Shown: positions 39,053-48,523 of the stretch, one piece after another | How positions within the stretch are numbered: position 1 is the first letter of the stretch | Layout: each line of letters opens with the position of its first letter | Assembly (NCBI GenBank): GCA_029248405.1 | Contig: JAQWJJ010000018.1 | Coordinates: 1-63,472, forward strand | DNA: 63,472 nt | Reading direction: 5' to 3' | Source of the DNA: Flavobacteriaceae bacterium | GTDB taxonomy: Bacteria; Bacteroidota; Bacteroidia; Flavobacteriales; Flavobacteriaceae | The notes under the pieces: generated by a model | The model's input: the letters and a program-made list of their open reading frames with translations, nothing else | What the model was told of the DNA's origin: nothing | The model's database searches: none | Program-made: the position numbers and the translations under genes

Positions 39053-40423
39053 TTATCGATCAGCATCATGATTTTTAGTGCGCAAAGCGCAAGGTGGCCA
39101 TTGGCCCTCATTTATCTTTAAATGAATACCCTTACTTTGGACCTCTGGCTGGAAATGTGTCCCAGGCCCTAAAACGATAGCCGTTCTTGACGTCAGATCC
39201 AACGCACTTGACCCTGAAAAACGAAGGTGGCTCAATCGTACTGATTGGGCATAGGAGGTCAAAAGGAAATCCCACCGATCAAATTGCTGCTCCGATAAGC
39301 TGACTTCCGCATGGATATCGTAAAGGTTTTTGACTAAAGACACCGCTTTTCCCGTTTGAAGAATGCCAGCTCCATAGTGACCATAATAGGGTTTATTGGC
39401 CTCAATATGGTCGATATTCAATGCTGTAATTTTTAGTATTGACTCAATCTCTTGAGCCGGCAAACATGGGCATAAGGCATTCATCAGACCAATAGTCCCA
39501 GAGACCAAGGGTGTTGCAGACGAGGTGCCTTGGTAGGTTCCCATAACCACTTCATCTTCCAAAATCCACTTATTATACCGAAAAAGCCCAACAGTAGGTG
39601 CCAACAAATCAACTTCCGTGTTGAGTGTCGCCACAGATTCGGGATAAATTCTGAGCGGGCGACTGGTGTCATAACCATCAAACCCCGCCGTGCGCCCAAC
39701 AAAACCCATGACATTTTCTACAAAGGGTCGCCCGTCTGCCTCATAGTCTAGACCCTCCAGGGGGTTCTGGTGGAGAAACATCACTGAAGACACTGAAATC
39801 ACCTTATCAAGTGAAGCAGGGTAATAATACTTTTGCCCCTTATTTTTCTTCCAACTTTGATTTCCTGCACCTGCGACCACTACTGTTCCCATTGCCATGA
39901 GCGTGTCGATCACTTCCTGTGCTCTTGCCGTTTTTTGACTCGTGACCCAGCTGGCATTGATGACCTTGGCACCATTAAGGCCGAGTTCCAGCAACATTTC
40001 CATATTAGGGTTGCCAAAAACCGTAGTCAATAAACTGCAATCGTAACACACACCGGGAATGCCAAAATTATTGTCGCCCTGTGCCGCGGCAATGGACCCC
40101 ACACTTAAGCCATGTCCTGAGGCCAATGGCGCCTTTTGAAGGATTTTAGTTTTGCCGCTAAAGTCGAGTAATGTGGTGTCGATCGCGCCATCAGAAAGTC
40201 CAATGATCACTTGACGATGACCTGTAGTCTCATGCCATGCTTCGGGCACGCCCAAAAATTCCAAATACGCCAAATCAATGGGCGCCACTGTATCCCCTGC
40301 CTTATTTTTTAAAACCAGGAAATCATTAGGCAGATACCGAGGTGATTCTTGAGCCCAAGCGCATGGACCAGACAAAACATAGACCAAAAGGACCAACCAT
40401 TTAAGGGGCTTTAAGAAGTGCAT
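39053..40423 (-). CDS. Secreted subtilisin-like serine protease (S8)
   Basis: 456 residues with a signal peptide ending near ACAWAQ. The catalytic triad is D78 (GLSDGAID), H104 (SGHGLSVGSI) and S301 (GTSSATPLVSG); the oxyanion asparagine is in AGAGNQS. The region after the catalytic domain (from about residue 370) is beta-rich and ends without a recognisable T9SS sorting signal. The asparate motif departs from the usual DTGI, but all key residues are present. Confidence 0.9.
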   Translation of the reverse strand: MHFLKPLKWLVLLVYVLSGPCAWAQESPRYLPNDFLVLKNKAGDTVAPIDLAYLEFLGVPEAWHETTGHRQVIIGLSDGAIDTTLLDFSGKTKILQKAPLASGHGLSVGSIAAAQGDNNFGIPGVCYDCSLLTTVFGNPNMEMLLELGLNGAKVINASWVTSQKTARAQEVIDTLMAMGTVVVAGAGNQSWKKNKGQKYYYPASLDKVISVSSVMFLHQNPLEGLDYEADGRPFVENVMGFVGRTAGFDGYDTSRPLRIYPESVATLNTEVDLLAPTVGLFRYNKWILEDEVVMGTYQGTSSATPLVSGTIGLMNALCPCLPAQEIESILKITALNIDHIEANKPYYGHYGAGILQTGKAVSLVKNLYDIHAEVSLSEQQFDRWDFLLTSYAQSVRLSHLRFSGSSALDLTSRTAIVLGPGTHFQPEVQSKGIHLKINEGQWPPCALRTKNHDADR

Positions 40424-40490
40424 GCCCGAATGTAATAAAAAGTGACGGCAGTACCTCAGTAAAATTGTAAATTAGCCCAAGACTTAGGAT

Positions 40491-41372
40491 ATGCTATCTA
40501 TTCTTATTCCTTTTCACAACGACGATATAGCGCCACTTATTGAGGCGCTCCTTGAAGACGCACAAAATCTTCAGGCCAAGCACGAGTTATTGCTATGGGA
40601 CGATGCCTCCACCTTTAAATTTACACTGCCAGAACACTGGAAACAGCACCCTGAAATATCCGTACACAGAAATGCGCAAAACCTCGGAAGAACTCATACC
40701 CGTCAACTTTTGGCAAAAGCTGCGCAATACCCTAACCTATTATTCCTAGATGCAGATATGCTGCCCATCACACCGGGATTTCTTCAAAGGTATTGGACCC
40801 AGGATCCAGCCTCATTTGACCTCATTTCTGGAGGCATACGCTATCAAGCTGCACCACCAGAGCCTGCTCAATATCTGCGGTGGTACTATGGCAAATTTAG
40901 AGAAGCCAAACCTGCCTCAGAGCGCCAGAAAAACCCGTATTATGTTCTTTCTTCAAATCTTTATATCAAAAAAGATTTATTCCTCAAATTCAACTGCGTA
41001 CTGGACCACCAATACGGGCTAGACAATATTTTTTCTTTTCAACTTCATCAGCATCAAGTGCGCGTAGTGCACTTAGATAATCCGATTTATCATTTGGGTC
41101 TCGAAGAGCATCATGCGTATTTGCAAAAAATTAAAAACGCCATCAAGACATTAGTCATACAAGAGCAAGAAGGCACTATATCGCCTGAATTTACAACATT
41201 ACAGCAGGCAGCCCAGAAACTAAAGAGATGGCGACTGGCCTCATTGTTTTTTCAGATCACCAAACCCATGATCAACCCAATCAAAAAACAACTCTGCGGG
41301 GACCGACCCCGGCTCTTCTTGTTGGATATTTACAAATTACATCACTATATTGCCCTCAAGTATCACTCATGA
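40491..41372 (+). CDS. GT2 family glycosyltransferase
   Basis: 293 residues. GT-A fold: MLSILIPFHNDD at the start, LLLWDDAS for nucleotide binding, and LLFLDADMLP as the metal-binding DxD-type motif. It probably adds a sugar to a surface glycan. The stop codon overlaps the start of the next glycosyltransferase (ATGA at 41369-41372), so they are translationally coupled. Confidence 0.88.
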   Translation: MLSILIPFHNDDIAPLIEALLEDAQNLQAKHELLLWDDASTFKFTLPEHWKQHPEISVHRNAQNLGRTHTRQLLAKAAQYPNLLFLDADMLPITPGFLQRYWTQDPASFDLISGGIRYQAAPPEPAQYLRWYYGKFREAKPASERQKNPYYVLSSNLYIKKDLFLKFNCVLDHQYGLDNIFSFQLHQHQVRVVHLDNPIYHLGLEEHHAYLQKIKNAIKTLVIQEQEGTISPEFTTLQQAAQKLKRWRLASLFFQITKPMINPIKKQLCGDRPRLFLLDIYKLHHYIALKYHS

Positions 41373-42322
41373 ATCCAAAGTTTTCTGTCATCGTACCGCT
41401 TTACAATAAGGCCCGAGATATTGTCGAGACCTTAGAGAGTGTATGGGCGCAAACACATACAGAATTTGAAGTCATCGTGGTTGATGATGGCTCTACAGAT
41501 CACGGCATGGACTTGATCAGTCATCATCTCGACCCAAGACTCCGTCTATTTCGTCAGGAAAATCAGGGCGTTGGGCCGACCCGTAATTTTGGAGTCCGGC
41601 AAGCTAAAGGACGCTATGTCGCTTTTTTAGATGCCGATGACTACTGGCATCCCCATCACCTCGCAGATCTTCATCAAATCACCACCGTCTATAGTCAAGG
41701 CCAATGGTTTGGCACGGCCTACGAAAAAGATTTTGGCTCTGGACAGACGCGACCGATGGATACACCGCTGAGTAATCTTGCCCAAGATTGGTCTGGCCCA
41801 TTAGATAATTTTTTTGTCATGGCGAAGAAAGACTGTCCTGCGTGGACTTCAGCCTTGTGTTTTGACAAAGAGTTTTTTAGTGAATTAGGTGGATTCAATC
41901 CCGAAATCACTCTAGGTGCTGGTGAGGATACTGAACTTTGGATCAGGGCCGCATTAGCATCACCACTTTACTTCTGCAACCGTGTATCTGCGCGACACAG
42001 ACTTCAAGGCAGCAATAGAGTTTCCCATGCGCCGACGCTCAAGAGAAGATTTATTGATCTTGATCAATTTAATGATGCCGCGACCCAACGCCCTGACCTG
42101 AAATATTATTTAGATGTCAATCGCTATGCTATTGGCCTGAAGTATCAATTGGCTGGCGAGTCAAAAATCGCTGCCTCCTATTTCGACGCAATTGATGTTC
42201 ATTCACTGACCAAAAAGCAAAGACTATTAATACACAGTCCCGTTTGGGCTTTAAATTTAATGAGACATATTCAAGTCTTACTGCTGCATTGCGGTTGGCG
42301 CCTAACCGCGTTTGAACGCTAA
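41369..42322 (+). CDS. GT2 family glycosyltransferase
   Basis: 317 residues from the ATG at 41369; the frame extends 47 codons upstream into the preceding gene but MNPKFSVIVPLYNKARDI is the standard N-terminus. Nucleotide motif VIVVDDGSTDHG, metal motif FLDADDYW, and a catalytic GAGEDTELWIRA are present. The 3' end overlaps the convergent ketoisomerase gene by 21 bp. Confidence 0.88.
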   Translation: MNPKFSVIVPLYNKARDIVETLESVWAQTHTEFEVIVVDDGSTDHGMDLISHHLDPRLRLFRQENQGVGPTRNFGVRQAKGRYVAFLDADDYWHPHHLADLHQITTVYSQGQWFGTAYEKDFGSGQTRPMDTPLSNLAQDWSGPLDNFFVMAKKDCPAWTSALCFDKEFFSELGGFNPEITLGAGEDTELWIRAALASPLYFCNRVSARHRLQGSNRVSHAPTLKRRFIDLDQFNDAATQRPDLKYYLDVNRYAIGLKYQLAGESKIAASYFDAIDVHSLTKKQRLLIHSPVWALNLMRHIQVLLLHCGWRLTAFER

Positions 42323-42715
42323 AAAATTGTCATAGTTTCGGAGGTAATCCGCTTCATCAAATTCTCCTGAAGATAAAACCAAACAAACTGATCCGGCAGA
42401 AAAATCATCTAGTGAACGCCAAATACCTCGTGGTATGATGAGTCCTTGATTGGGCTTATTGAGCAACAGTGTCGTGGTTGATGTGCCGTCATCTAATGCA
42501 ACCGAAAAGCTGCCGCTGAGTGCGATCAAACATTCAACTTGATCAATATGTGCGTGCCCACCGCGAGCCGCATTAGACGGCACATCGTAAAGATAGTACA
42601 CCCGCTTGATGGCATACGGCAATACATCACCCTCTATAACAGAGAGGTTGCCGCGTCTGTCTTCGATCTTTGGCAGATCGATGCGTTGGCAATTTTGTAT
42701 GGTGGTCTTAGTCAT
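42302..42715 (-). CDS. FdtA/QdtA-type dTDP-sugar 3,4-ketoisomerase
   Basis: 137 residues, a single cupin. Typical family features are KIEDRRGNLSVIEG, IKRVYYLYDVP, GGHAHIDQVECLIALSGS and GLIIPRGIW. The enzymes turn dTDP-4-keto-6-deoxyglucose into the 3-keto sugar, the step before 3-amination by an FdtB/QdtB enzyme. Such an aminotransferase is encoded at 48524-49624 in the same locus. Whether the product is the galacto (Fdt) or gluco (Qdt) form cannot be told. The start overlaps the GT4 gene's 3' end by 8 bp. Confidence 0.85.
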   Translation of the reverse strand: MTKTTIQNCQRIDLPKIEDRRGNLSVIEGDVLPYAIKRVYYLYDVPSNAARGGHAHIDQVECLIALSGSFSVALDDGTSTTTLLLNKPNQGLIIPRGIWRSLDDFSAGSVCLVLSSGEFDEADYLRNYDNFLAFKRG

Positions 42716-43805
42716 GATCTAATAGGGCTTTCCAATGTTTTGCAACATGTTCCATGGCAAAATGCTGAACGGACGCTCGAGCATGATCGCAGCAAAGCTG
42801 ATGAAACTCTCGATCGAGACACATTCGGTCAATCGCCTGAGCGAAAATACGACTATTTCGCTGACCCACCAGCAATCCATTATGTTGGTCCTGGATAATT
42901 TCACTCGGCCCGGAATTAATGTCAATAGCGACAACAGGGGTCGACAAACTTAAGGCTTCGATCAGCACCATAGGAAACCCTTCAAAAAAACTTGTCAGAA
43001 GTACCGCCTGAGCTCCTGCCACTATGGGCCTCGGGTCAGGTTGGAACTCCATGAAAATGATGCGGTCCGAGCACCCCAATGACAATGACTTTTCTTGGAG
43101 CGATTCTTTGTCGGGTCCCTGACCCATGATGCGCAAATCAAATGAACTTTTCCCGGCTTCAGACAAACTAAACGCCTCAATGAGTAACGACAGGTCCTTG
43201 ACCTGATCATCTAGCCGACCATACCACAAGACATATGGCCGCTCATCTGACGGTGCTTCTTGGGGCACATATCCCGACCAAGCCGGCGCTATGCTATTGG
43301 GAATATAGTGGGTGTTTTTCAGGCCATGGTTGTCCAGAATTTCATTTTTGATCCACTCAGAAACTCCGATATTGGCCCGATTCGACTGGCATAGTTGAGC
43401 AAAAACCTTTGGGAATTGTGTCAGATACATGGGCACATGGGCACTATGAGTGACATATATCAAACTTAGGCCTCGATAAAGCCATTTTTTATAAATCAAT
43501 TCCTTGAGGATATTATTCTTTGGCCTGTGGTCAATCACGACATCGGGACGTTCTTGTGACAAGAAAACTCTGAGTTGCTTGAATTTTGACCAACGGGGCA
43601 TCATGCCATACCCCACTCCTGTCTTTAGAGGAGACCATATTTGGCCTGCATAAGCATAAGTAAAGTCATGGTTCAAGAGGACTATGGTCACTCGAGCACC
43701 CATATCATGCCACATCTGTGACTGAGCCGCCACGGCACGCTCCGCACCACCCTTTGACAAAGAAATGGCGACTAAGCAAATGTGGATGTTTTTAACTTCG
43801 TTCAA
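42708..43805 (-). CDS. GT4 family glycosyltransferase
   Basis: About 366 residues if started at the TTG at 43805; the frame stays open to an ATG at 43877, but a TATCTTTG promoter box (43837-43830) lies inside that extension, so translation should start below about 43823. GT-B fold: the N-terminal loop SLSKGGAERAVAAQ and the C-terminal nucleotide-sugar site SFFEGFPMVLIEALSLSTPVVA are typical of GT4. The start codon is uncertain. It is divergent from the next glycosyltransferase. Confidence 0.82.
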   Translation of the reverse strand: MNEVKNIHICLVAISLSKGGAERAVAAQSQMWHDMGARVTIVLLNHDFTYAYAGQIWSPLKTGVGYGMMPRWSKFKQLRVFLSQERPDVVIDHRPKNNILKELIYKKWLYRGLSLIYVTHSAHVPMYLTQFPKVFAQLCQSNRANIGVSEWIKNEILDNHGLKNTHYIPNSIAPAWSGYVPQEAPSDERPYVLWYGRLDDQVKDLSLLIEAFSLSEAGKSSFDLRIMGQGPDKESLQEKSLSLGCSDRIIFMEFQPDPRPIVAGAQAVLLTSFFEGFPMVLIEALSLSTPVVAIDINSGPSEIIQDQHNGLLVGQRNSRIFAQAIDRMCLDREFHQLCCDHARASVQHFAMEHVAKHWKALLDHD

Positions 43806-43829
43806 ATAGGCTACCTTAGTGGTCACAGG

Positions 43830-43837
43830 CAAAGATA
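43830..43837 (-). promoter_or_regulatory. -7 promoter box of the leftward GT4 gene, overlapping the rightward gene's start codon
   Basis: TATCTTTG on the minus strand matches TAnnTTTG. Its first T pairs with the A of the ATG that starts the rightward gene at 43837. A -33 element is not evident. Confidence 0.5.
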
Positions 43838-45009
43838 TGAAGATACTTTTAGTAGGCGAGTACAGCAGACTGCACAATTCTTTGAAAGAAGGTCTATTAG
43901 CGCTAGGCCATCAGGTCAAGATCATCGGCTTTGGGGATTATTTCAAAAACTATCCCGTTGACGTTAAATTTGTGCGGCCATATCAAATAGGGCTGATGAA
44001 GTATGTCAAAAACACAGTCTTCCGCATTTGTGGCTTTGATTTGGCTTCCTGGCAAGTCAAGCGCCAATATTTTGGCCGCGCTCATGAATTTAGAGACTTC
44101 GATATTGTGCAACTCATCAATGAAAGTCCGCTAGGCATTGCACCTGAAGATGAATCATCTATAGTCCAGCATTTAAAAAAACACAATCGCGCTCTATTCG
44201 TGCTCTCCTGTGGCACCGATGTGATCAGTGTCCGTTATGCTCTTGAGCAAAAATTCCGGTATTCCATTTTGACGCCTATGTTCGATCATAAAGGCACTCC
44301 AGAGGATTATGCGCCGATTCTAAAATACACCAAGCCTGAATTCATCAATTTGCACCAAAAAGTAATGGCTTTATCCAATGGTACCATTGCCACCGATTTA
44401 GATTACCACATTCCGATGTTGGGGCATGAAAAATACCTGGGACTGATTCCAAATCCCATCAACACCGACCTTCTTCAGTTCAAACCTGTCTCTCGGGATG
44501 AAAGAGATCCTAACGCAGATACTGAGAAGGTGGTCACGATATTCCATGGCATCAATACAAAAAATTATTTCAAAAAAGGGAGCGATTACTTCGAACAAGC
44601 ACTAGAGACGATAAAGGCGAAGTACACCACTAGAGTACAGGTGATCACCACGCGTGATGTCCCCTATGACGCTTATATCAAAGCCTATGAGCAGGCAGAC
44701 ATCATACTGGATCAGGTTTTGGGTTTTGACCAAGGGTACAACGCCCTTGAGGCCATGGCCCAAGGAAAAATTGTCTTTACTGGTGCGGAGCAAGAATGGT
44801 GTGATTACTATCAATTAGCCCCTGACACCGTGGCCATTAATGCCCTCCCCGATGCCGCCGCTCTCGCAGAAAAATTAAGCATTCTTATCGATGATCCAGC
44901 ATTGCGCATGACCATCAGGCAAAACGCGCGTCAATTTGTAGAACAGCACCATCATTATCAATCAATTGCCCAACAGTATCTCGATACCTGGCAAAAATCC
45001 ATCACTTAA
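43837..45009 (+). CDS. GT4-like (GT-B) glycosyltransferase
   Basis: 390 residues from the ATG at 43837; a GTG at 43819 is in frame but MKILLVGEYSRLHNSLKEGL is the usual start. The C-terminal part has EQADIILDQVLGFDQGYNALEAMAQGKIV, with the donor-binding acidic residue in the EAM segment. Sugar and acceptor unknown. It overlaps the convergent acyltransferase gene by 4 bp. Confidence 0.83.
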   Translation: MKILLVGEYSRLHNSLKEGLLALGHQVKIIGFGDYFKNYPVDVKFVRPYQIGLMKYVKNTVFRICGFDLASWQVKRQYFGRAHEFRDFDIVQLINESPLGIAPEDESSIVQHLKKHNRALFVLSCGTDVISVRYALEQKFRYSILTPMFDHKGTPEDYAPILKYTKPEFINLHQKVMALSNGTIATDLDYHIPMLGHEKYLGLIPNPINTDLLQFKPVSRDERDPNADTEKVVTIFHGINTKNYFKKGSDYFEQALETIKAKYTTRVQVITTRDVPYDAYIKAYEQADIILDQVLGFDQGYNALEAMAQGKIVFTGAEQEWCDYYQLAPDTVAINALPDAAALAEKLSILIDDPALRMTIRQNARQFVEQHHHYQSIAQQYLDTWQKSIT

Positions 45010-45752
45010 TACAAGATCAAGTAGCGCTCCATTAATTCTTGTTCGCTCGCCCAATCGCGCGCTATATCAGTCTTAAGTTTCTGCGCTGGCACCCCGCCGA
45101 TCAAGATATTTTGCCCCCAGTCAGAATAATCTTTTGTGCACAGGGTATTAGAAGCAACGGTGCAATGGTCTCCTGTTTTGGTTCCTTGCAATACGGTCAC
45201 GCGATTGCTGATATAATTATACGACCCCAAACGAATTGGTCCATGCATTGGATAACGCTCTCTGGTTTTGGTGTGGATCATTTGGTGAAAATTAGTATCG
45301 ATCAGCTGAGCCTCAGAGCCCACGCGTGCATAATCGCCAAGACTAATATAATGATGACAAATCACCTTCCCATTGGAGGCGATACTGGACATATTGCCCA
45401 TCTCCAATGAGGCATTTTGCCCCACATGGACAAAATAATCGATACCGATCTGTGCATAACCCCGAAAAGTGATGCAGCCCTCCAAGTGTAATTCTGCTGC
45501 CCGACGTGTTTTGGTCACCAGCTCATAGGGTTGACCAAATCCAACCAATCCCATTTTGCAAAGCTTAGGCAACTCAATCGTACCAGTCAATTTTCCAAAC
45601 GAAACGGGACCGTAAAACAAAATTGGCAAATGACGCGCTTGGGCAAAAGGCAACATCTTGAAGTTGAAATATAAAGACTTGATCCAATTGACCTTGAGGT
45701 ACAATCGCATCCGCTTTCGCATGTATCGGTATGGCTTTTTAATGGTCTCCAT
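45006..45752 (-). CDS. Left-handed beta-helix (hexapeptide) acyltransferase
   Basis: 248 residues. Hexapeptide repeats form a left-handed beta helix (ITFRGYAQIGIDYFVHVGQN, then IRLGSYNYISNRVTVLQGTKTGDH, then VASNTLCTKD) and the tail has NILIGGVPAQKLK, as in CysE/WbbJ-type O- or N-acetyltransferases. It may acetylate the exported glycan or the amino sugar made by the ketoisomerase/aminotransferase pair. It is the last gene of the operon; its start overlaps the flippase stop by 14 bp. Confidence 0.83.
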   Translation of the reverse strand: METIKKPYRYMRKRMRLYLKVNWIKSLYFNFKMLPFAQARHLPILFYGPVSFGKLTGTIELPKLCKMGLVGFGQPYELVTKTRRAAELHLEGCITFRGYAQIGIDYFVHVGQNASLEMGNMSSIASNGKVICHHYISLGDYARVGSEAQLIDTNFHQMIHTKTRERYPMHGPIRLGSYNYISNRVTVLQGTKTGDHCTVASNTLCTKDYSDWGQNILIGGVPAQKLKTDIARDWASEQELMERYLILY

Positions 45753-47232
45753 TGCGGCGCTTCAATTGGTTGCTGAACAATTCTTTTAATCCTAGTTTTT
45801 GGTCCAAATGGTACAACGAAAATAGACAAGTTATCGCAATTACAAGAACTCTAAGGCTGATTTGACCAATCCCTGGGGCCATAAAGCTGACGCCAAAGGC
45901 CGCCAGACAACACAAAATACCCAAGCCCAATAGGCCAAAAAAGCGGCCCGGCAACTGCAACTGATAGCGCTTTTTGACAATAAGGCTTATGCCGCTCAAA
46001 TGTATGATATAATAGACCAAAAAACTCATGCCCAAGCCTTCTAACCCCCCAAAACGATAGCCCAAAATATTCAAAGTAAACAGAATAGCATTGAATCCGA
46101 CGGTTGTTTTGAGGAACAAATTAGAGTCGCCTTTGGCGATCAACACATAGCCTAAAGAAAAAGAAACTGCTTTAAACAACATCCCGAGTATGCCCCAAGT
46201 CACCATTGGAACGATCGCCAAAAATTCTTTGGTATAAAGCACCTCTATGATCCACGGGGCCAATGACAAAAAAATCACGATGATCGGCAGTATCAAGACT
46301 AATGCGACAAAAGCTTGTGCTGCCACCGCAGATCGGGCCTTCTCCAACTGATCGACGACCTCAGTCAGTCGCGGAAAATAATCGGTACCCATGGCGGTGA
46401 ATACAAGACCAACATAGGTGTTGAGGATCACAAAACCAGCATTGTATAATCCAACCTGACCTAGGCCTCCAAGGCTGCTGATGAAAAGTTGGATCAAATA
46501 ACCTACTACTAAGGTGATGATCGAACTCAGGCTCAGCATCACGCCCAGTTGGATCATGGGCTGGCCCTTTTGCCATGCATCATTAATACCCATGAGCCTC
46601 ACATGGAGTGATTCTCTCTTTGCTATATAAGTAGTGACAATAAAGCTCAATAACGAACCTATGATGATGGCCGGTACAATAGCATCAAACTGATAGAAAT
46701 AATATAATGGAACCGTGAGCAGCAAGGCCATAAAGTTACCCCAAAGGTTAGCCTTAGCCAGACCACCGAGTCTCCGTAATCCTTGAAGTTGTGTGAGTTT
46801 TCCTTGAGTCATTTGCCTAAAGAACAAAGCGATCGCCACTCCACGGACCGCATTAGTATAGGCCGTGTCTTCAAAAACCCAAAGACTGATCCACTGCGCC
46901 GAAATGAGCAGTAAAATCATGCCAAAAATTGAGGTGAGCCAAAAAAGAGTGTGCAATACCGATAGGGTTTCCACTTGATCATCTTGACACTCCGGCGCAC
47001 CATTGGCGGCAATTTCCTTGACACCACTTCTGTCCAAGCCCAAGTTGGTCAAGGCACCCACCAAATTAATGGTGGCGACAAGCAAACTGGAAATACCCAT
47101 TCCTGTTGGCCCGATGAACAGTGCAATAAATTTAGACCGCACGAGTGAAATAATGATGTTGAACACCTGCACCCCTCCAAAAAGTGATGTGGCTTTGAGT
47201 ATAGTCTTATAGCCCTGGCGGTCACTCATCAC
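45739..47232 (-). CDS. O-antigen/polysaccharide flippase (Wzx-like)
   Basis: 497 residues with about twelve to fourteen transmembrane helices, MOP superfamily. The N-terminal SKFIALFIGPTGMGISSLLVATINLVGAL and NLGLDRSGVKEIA are typical of O-antigen translocases. It moves lipid-linked sugar units across the inner membrane. It overlaps the neighbouring flippase gene by 11 bp. Confidence 0.88.
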   Translation of the reverse strand: MMSDRQGYKTILKATSLFGGVQVFNIIISLVRSKFIALFIGPTGMGISSLLVATINLVGALTNLGLDRSGVKEIAANGAPECQDDQVETLSVLHTLFWLTSIFGMILLLISAQWISLWVFEDTAYTNAVRGVAIALFFRQMTQGKLTQLQGLRRLGGLAKANLWGNFMALLLTVPLYYFYQFDAIVPAIIIGSLLSFIVTTYIAKRESLHVRLMGINDAWQKGQPMIQLGVMLSLSSIITLVVGYLIQLFISSLGGLGQVGLYNAGFVILNTYVGLVFTAMGTDYFPRLTEVVDQLEKARSAVAAQAFVALVLILPIIVIFLSLAPWIIEVLYTKEFLAIVPMVTWGILGMLFKAVSFSLGYVLIAKGDSNLFLKTTVGFNAILFTLNILGYRFGGLEGLGMSFLVYYIIHLSGISLIVKKRYQLQLPGRFFGLLGLGILCCLAAFGVSFMAPGIGQISLRVLVIAITCLFSLYHLDQKLGLKELFSNQLKRRNGDH

Positions 47233-48523
47233 TTCGGACTTTTTCTTTGGCTTGTCGGCTAACGTAATACCAGACCATTAAAAACACAACCACCACATAA
47301 ACCACGTACCGGATCATGTGGCCGATCACAACACCTTCAACCCCGTACTGCCCAATAAAATAATGGGCAAAGACATAAAATAAACCGACCGACAAAATTT
47401 CGGTAATGACAAAATAATACACCAATTTACGGGCTATAAAATAGTAGGACATGACCATTCCAATAAGCCGGATGAAATCACCGACCAATTGCCACTTAAA
47501 GAGTGAAGACATGGCATCAAATCCAGGAAAAATGAGGTCAATGATGAAGCCACGACAAAAATAGACGCCAATCATCCCCAGCCCGAAAATGGGCAATATT
47601 GTTCGGTAGACGATTCCCATTTCTTTGAGAAATTGAAGACGACCATGAACCACCGCAAATTTCGGAATCACATACATGGTAAACAGTATGGTCGAAAAGG
47701 CCATGTAATTCTTGGACAGATCGAGCATAGCCGACCAAATTCCTGCATCACTTTCTGAAATTCGTCGCAAGATGAGGTTTCTGATTTCAATTTCAACAGT
47801 ACTGAGCACTACGGTCGAAAAAAATGACATCATTGAAAAGGCCACGAACAACTTGGCCATCGGCGCCCTAAAAACCAGATTCTTGATCTTCAAGTATTGC
47901 CGCAAAACATCTATAAATACCCATAACAGAATCAAAAGCTGGATCAATGGTGTGGCTGCGATACCGATGAGGACACCGTCAAAGTTGTTTTGCATCAGAC
48001 ATATGATGACCCAGGCCGAACTGACCAAATAGCTGACTAAATCAATCTTAGCAAATTTTTTGTATTGCGATAGCCCATTGACAACGCCATTAAAAACCCG
48101 CTGAAGACTAATAAATGGGACTAAAACAGCAATTAACTGAATCAAATAAGCGTATTGATAGGTGCCAAACAAGTAATGACTCAGGTCCTGATGCCAAACC
48201 AATAATACAACAGCGCTGACGATACTGCCGATCACCGTAAACACAAAAGTCGTCGAAAATAAATCCTTTAATTTCTCCTGATCATCTCGGTATTCAGAGA
48301 TGTACTTGACCACACCGTTAAAAATACCCAAGGAGGTGAATGACGTCAGTAACTGAATCAAACTGCGCAATTGGCCTTGCAGGAATATACCTGATTCGCC
48401 AAAATTTTCGGCGATCATTCGTCTGATAAACAAAGAAATAAATTGACGCACCAAGATGACCGGAGCGTTGAGCGACGTCATCTTGAGCAAGACATTATTT
48501 CTTATGAACCCTGGGATCCTCAC
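47222..48523 (-). CDS. Second polysaccharide flippase (WzxE-like)
   Basis: 433 residues, about twelve transmembrane helices. The N-terminus MRIPGFIRNNVLLKMTSLNAPVILVRQFISL and FGESGIFLQGQLRSL resemble the WzxE group that transports an enterobacterial-common-antigen-type unit containing Fuc4NAc. It starts directly after the aminotransferase stop. Two tandem but clearly different flippases in one operon suggest two lipid-linked substrates, or one serving the amino-sugar-containing unit. Confidence 0.85.
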   Translation of the reverse strand: MRIPGFIRNNVLLKMTSLNAPVILVRQFISLFIRRMIAENFGESGIFLQGQLRSLIQLLTSFTSLGIFNGVVKYISEYRDDQEKLKDLFSTTFVFTVIGSIVSAVVLLVWHQDLSHYLFGTYQYAYLIQLIAVLVPFISLQRVFNGVVNGLSQYKKFAKIDLVSYLVSSAWVIICLMQNNFDGVLIGIAATPLIQLLILLWVFIDVLRQYLKIKNLVFRAPMAKLFVAFSMMSFFSTVVLSTVEIEIRNLILRRISESDAGIWSAMLDLSKNYMAFSTILFTMYVIPKFAVVHGRLQFLKEMGIVYRTILPIFGLGMIGVYFCRGFIIDLIFPGFDAMSSLFKWQLVGDFIRLIGMVMSYYFIARKLVYYFVITEILSVGLFYVFAHYFIGQYGVEGVVIGHMIRYVVYVVVVFLMVWYYVSRQAKEKVRSDE

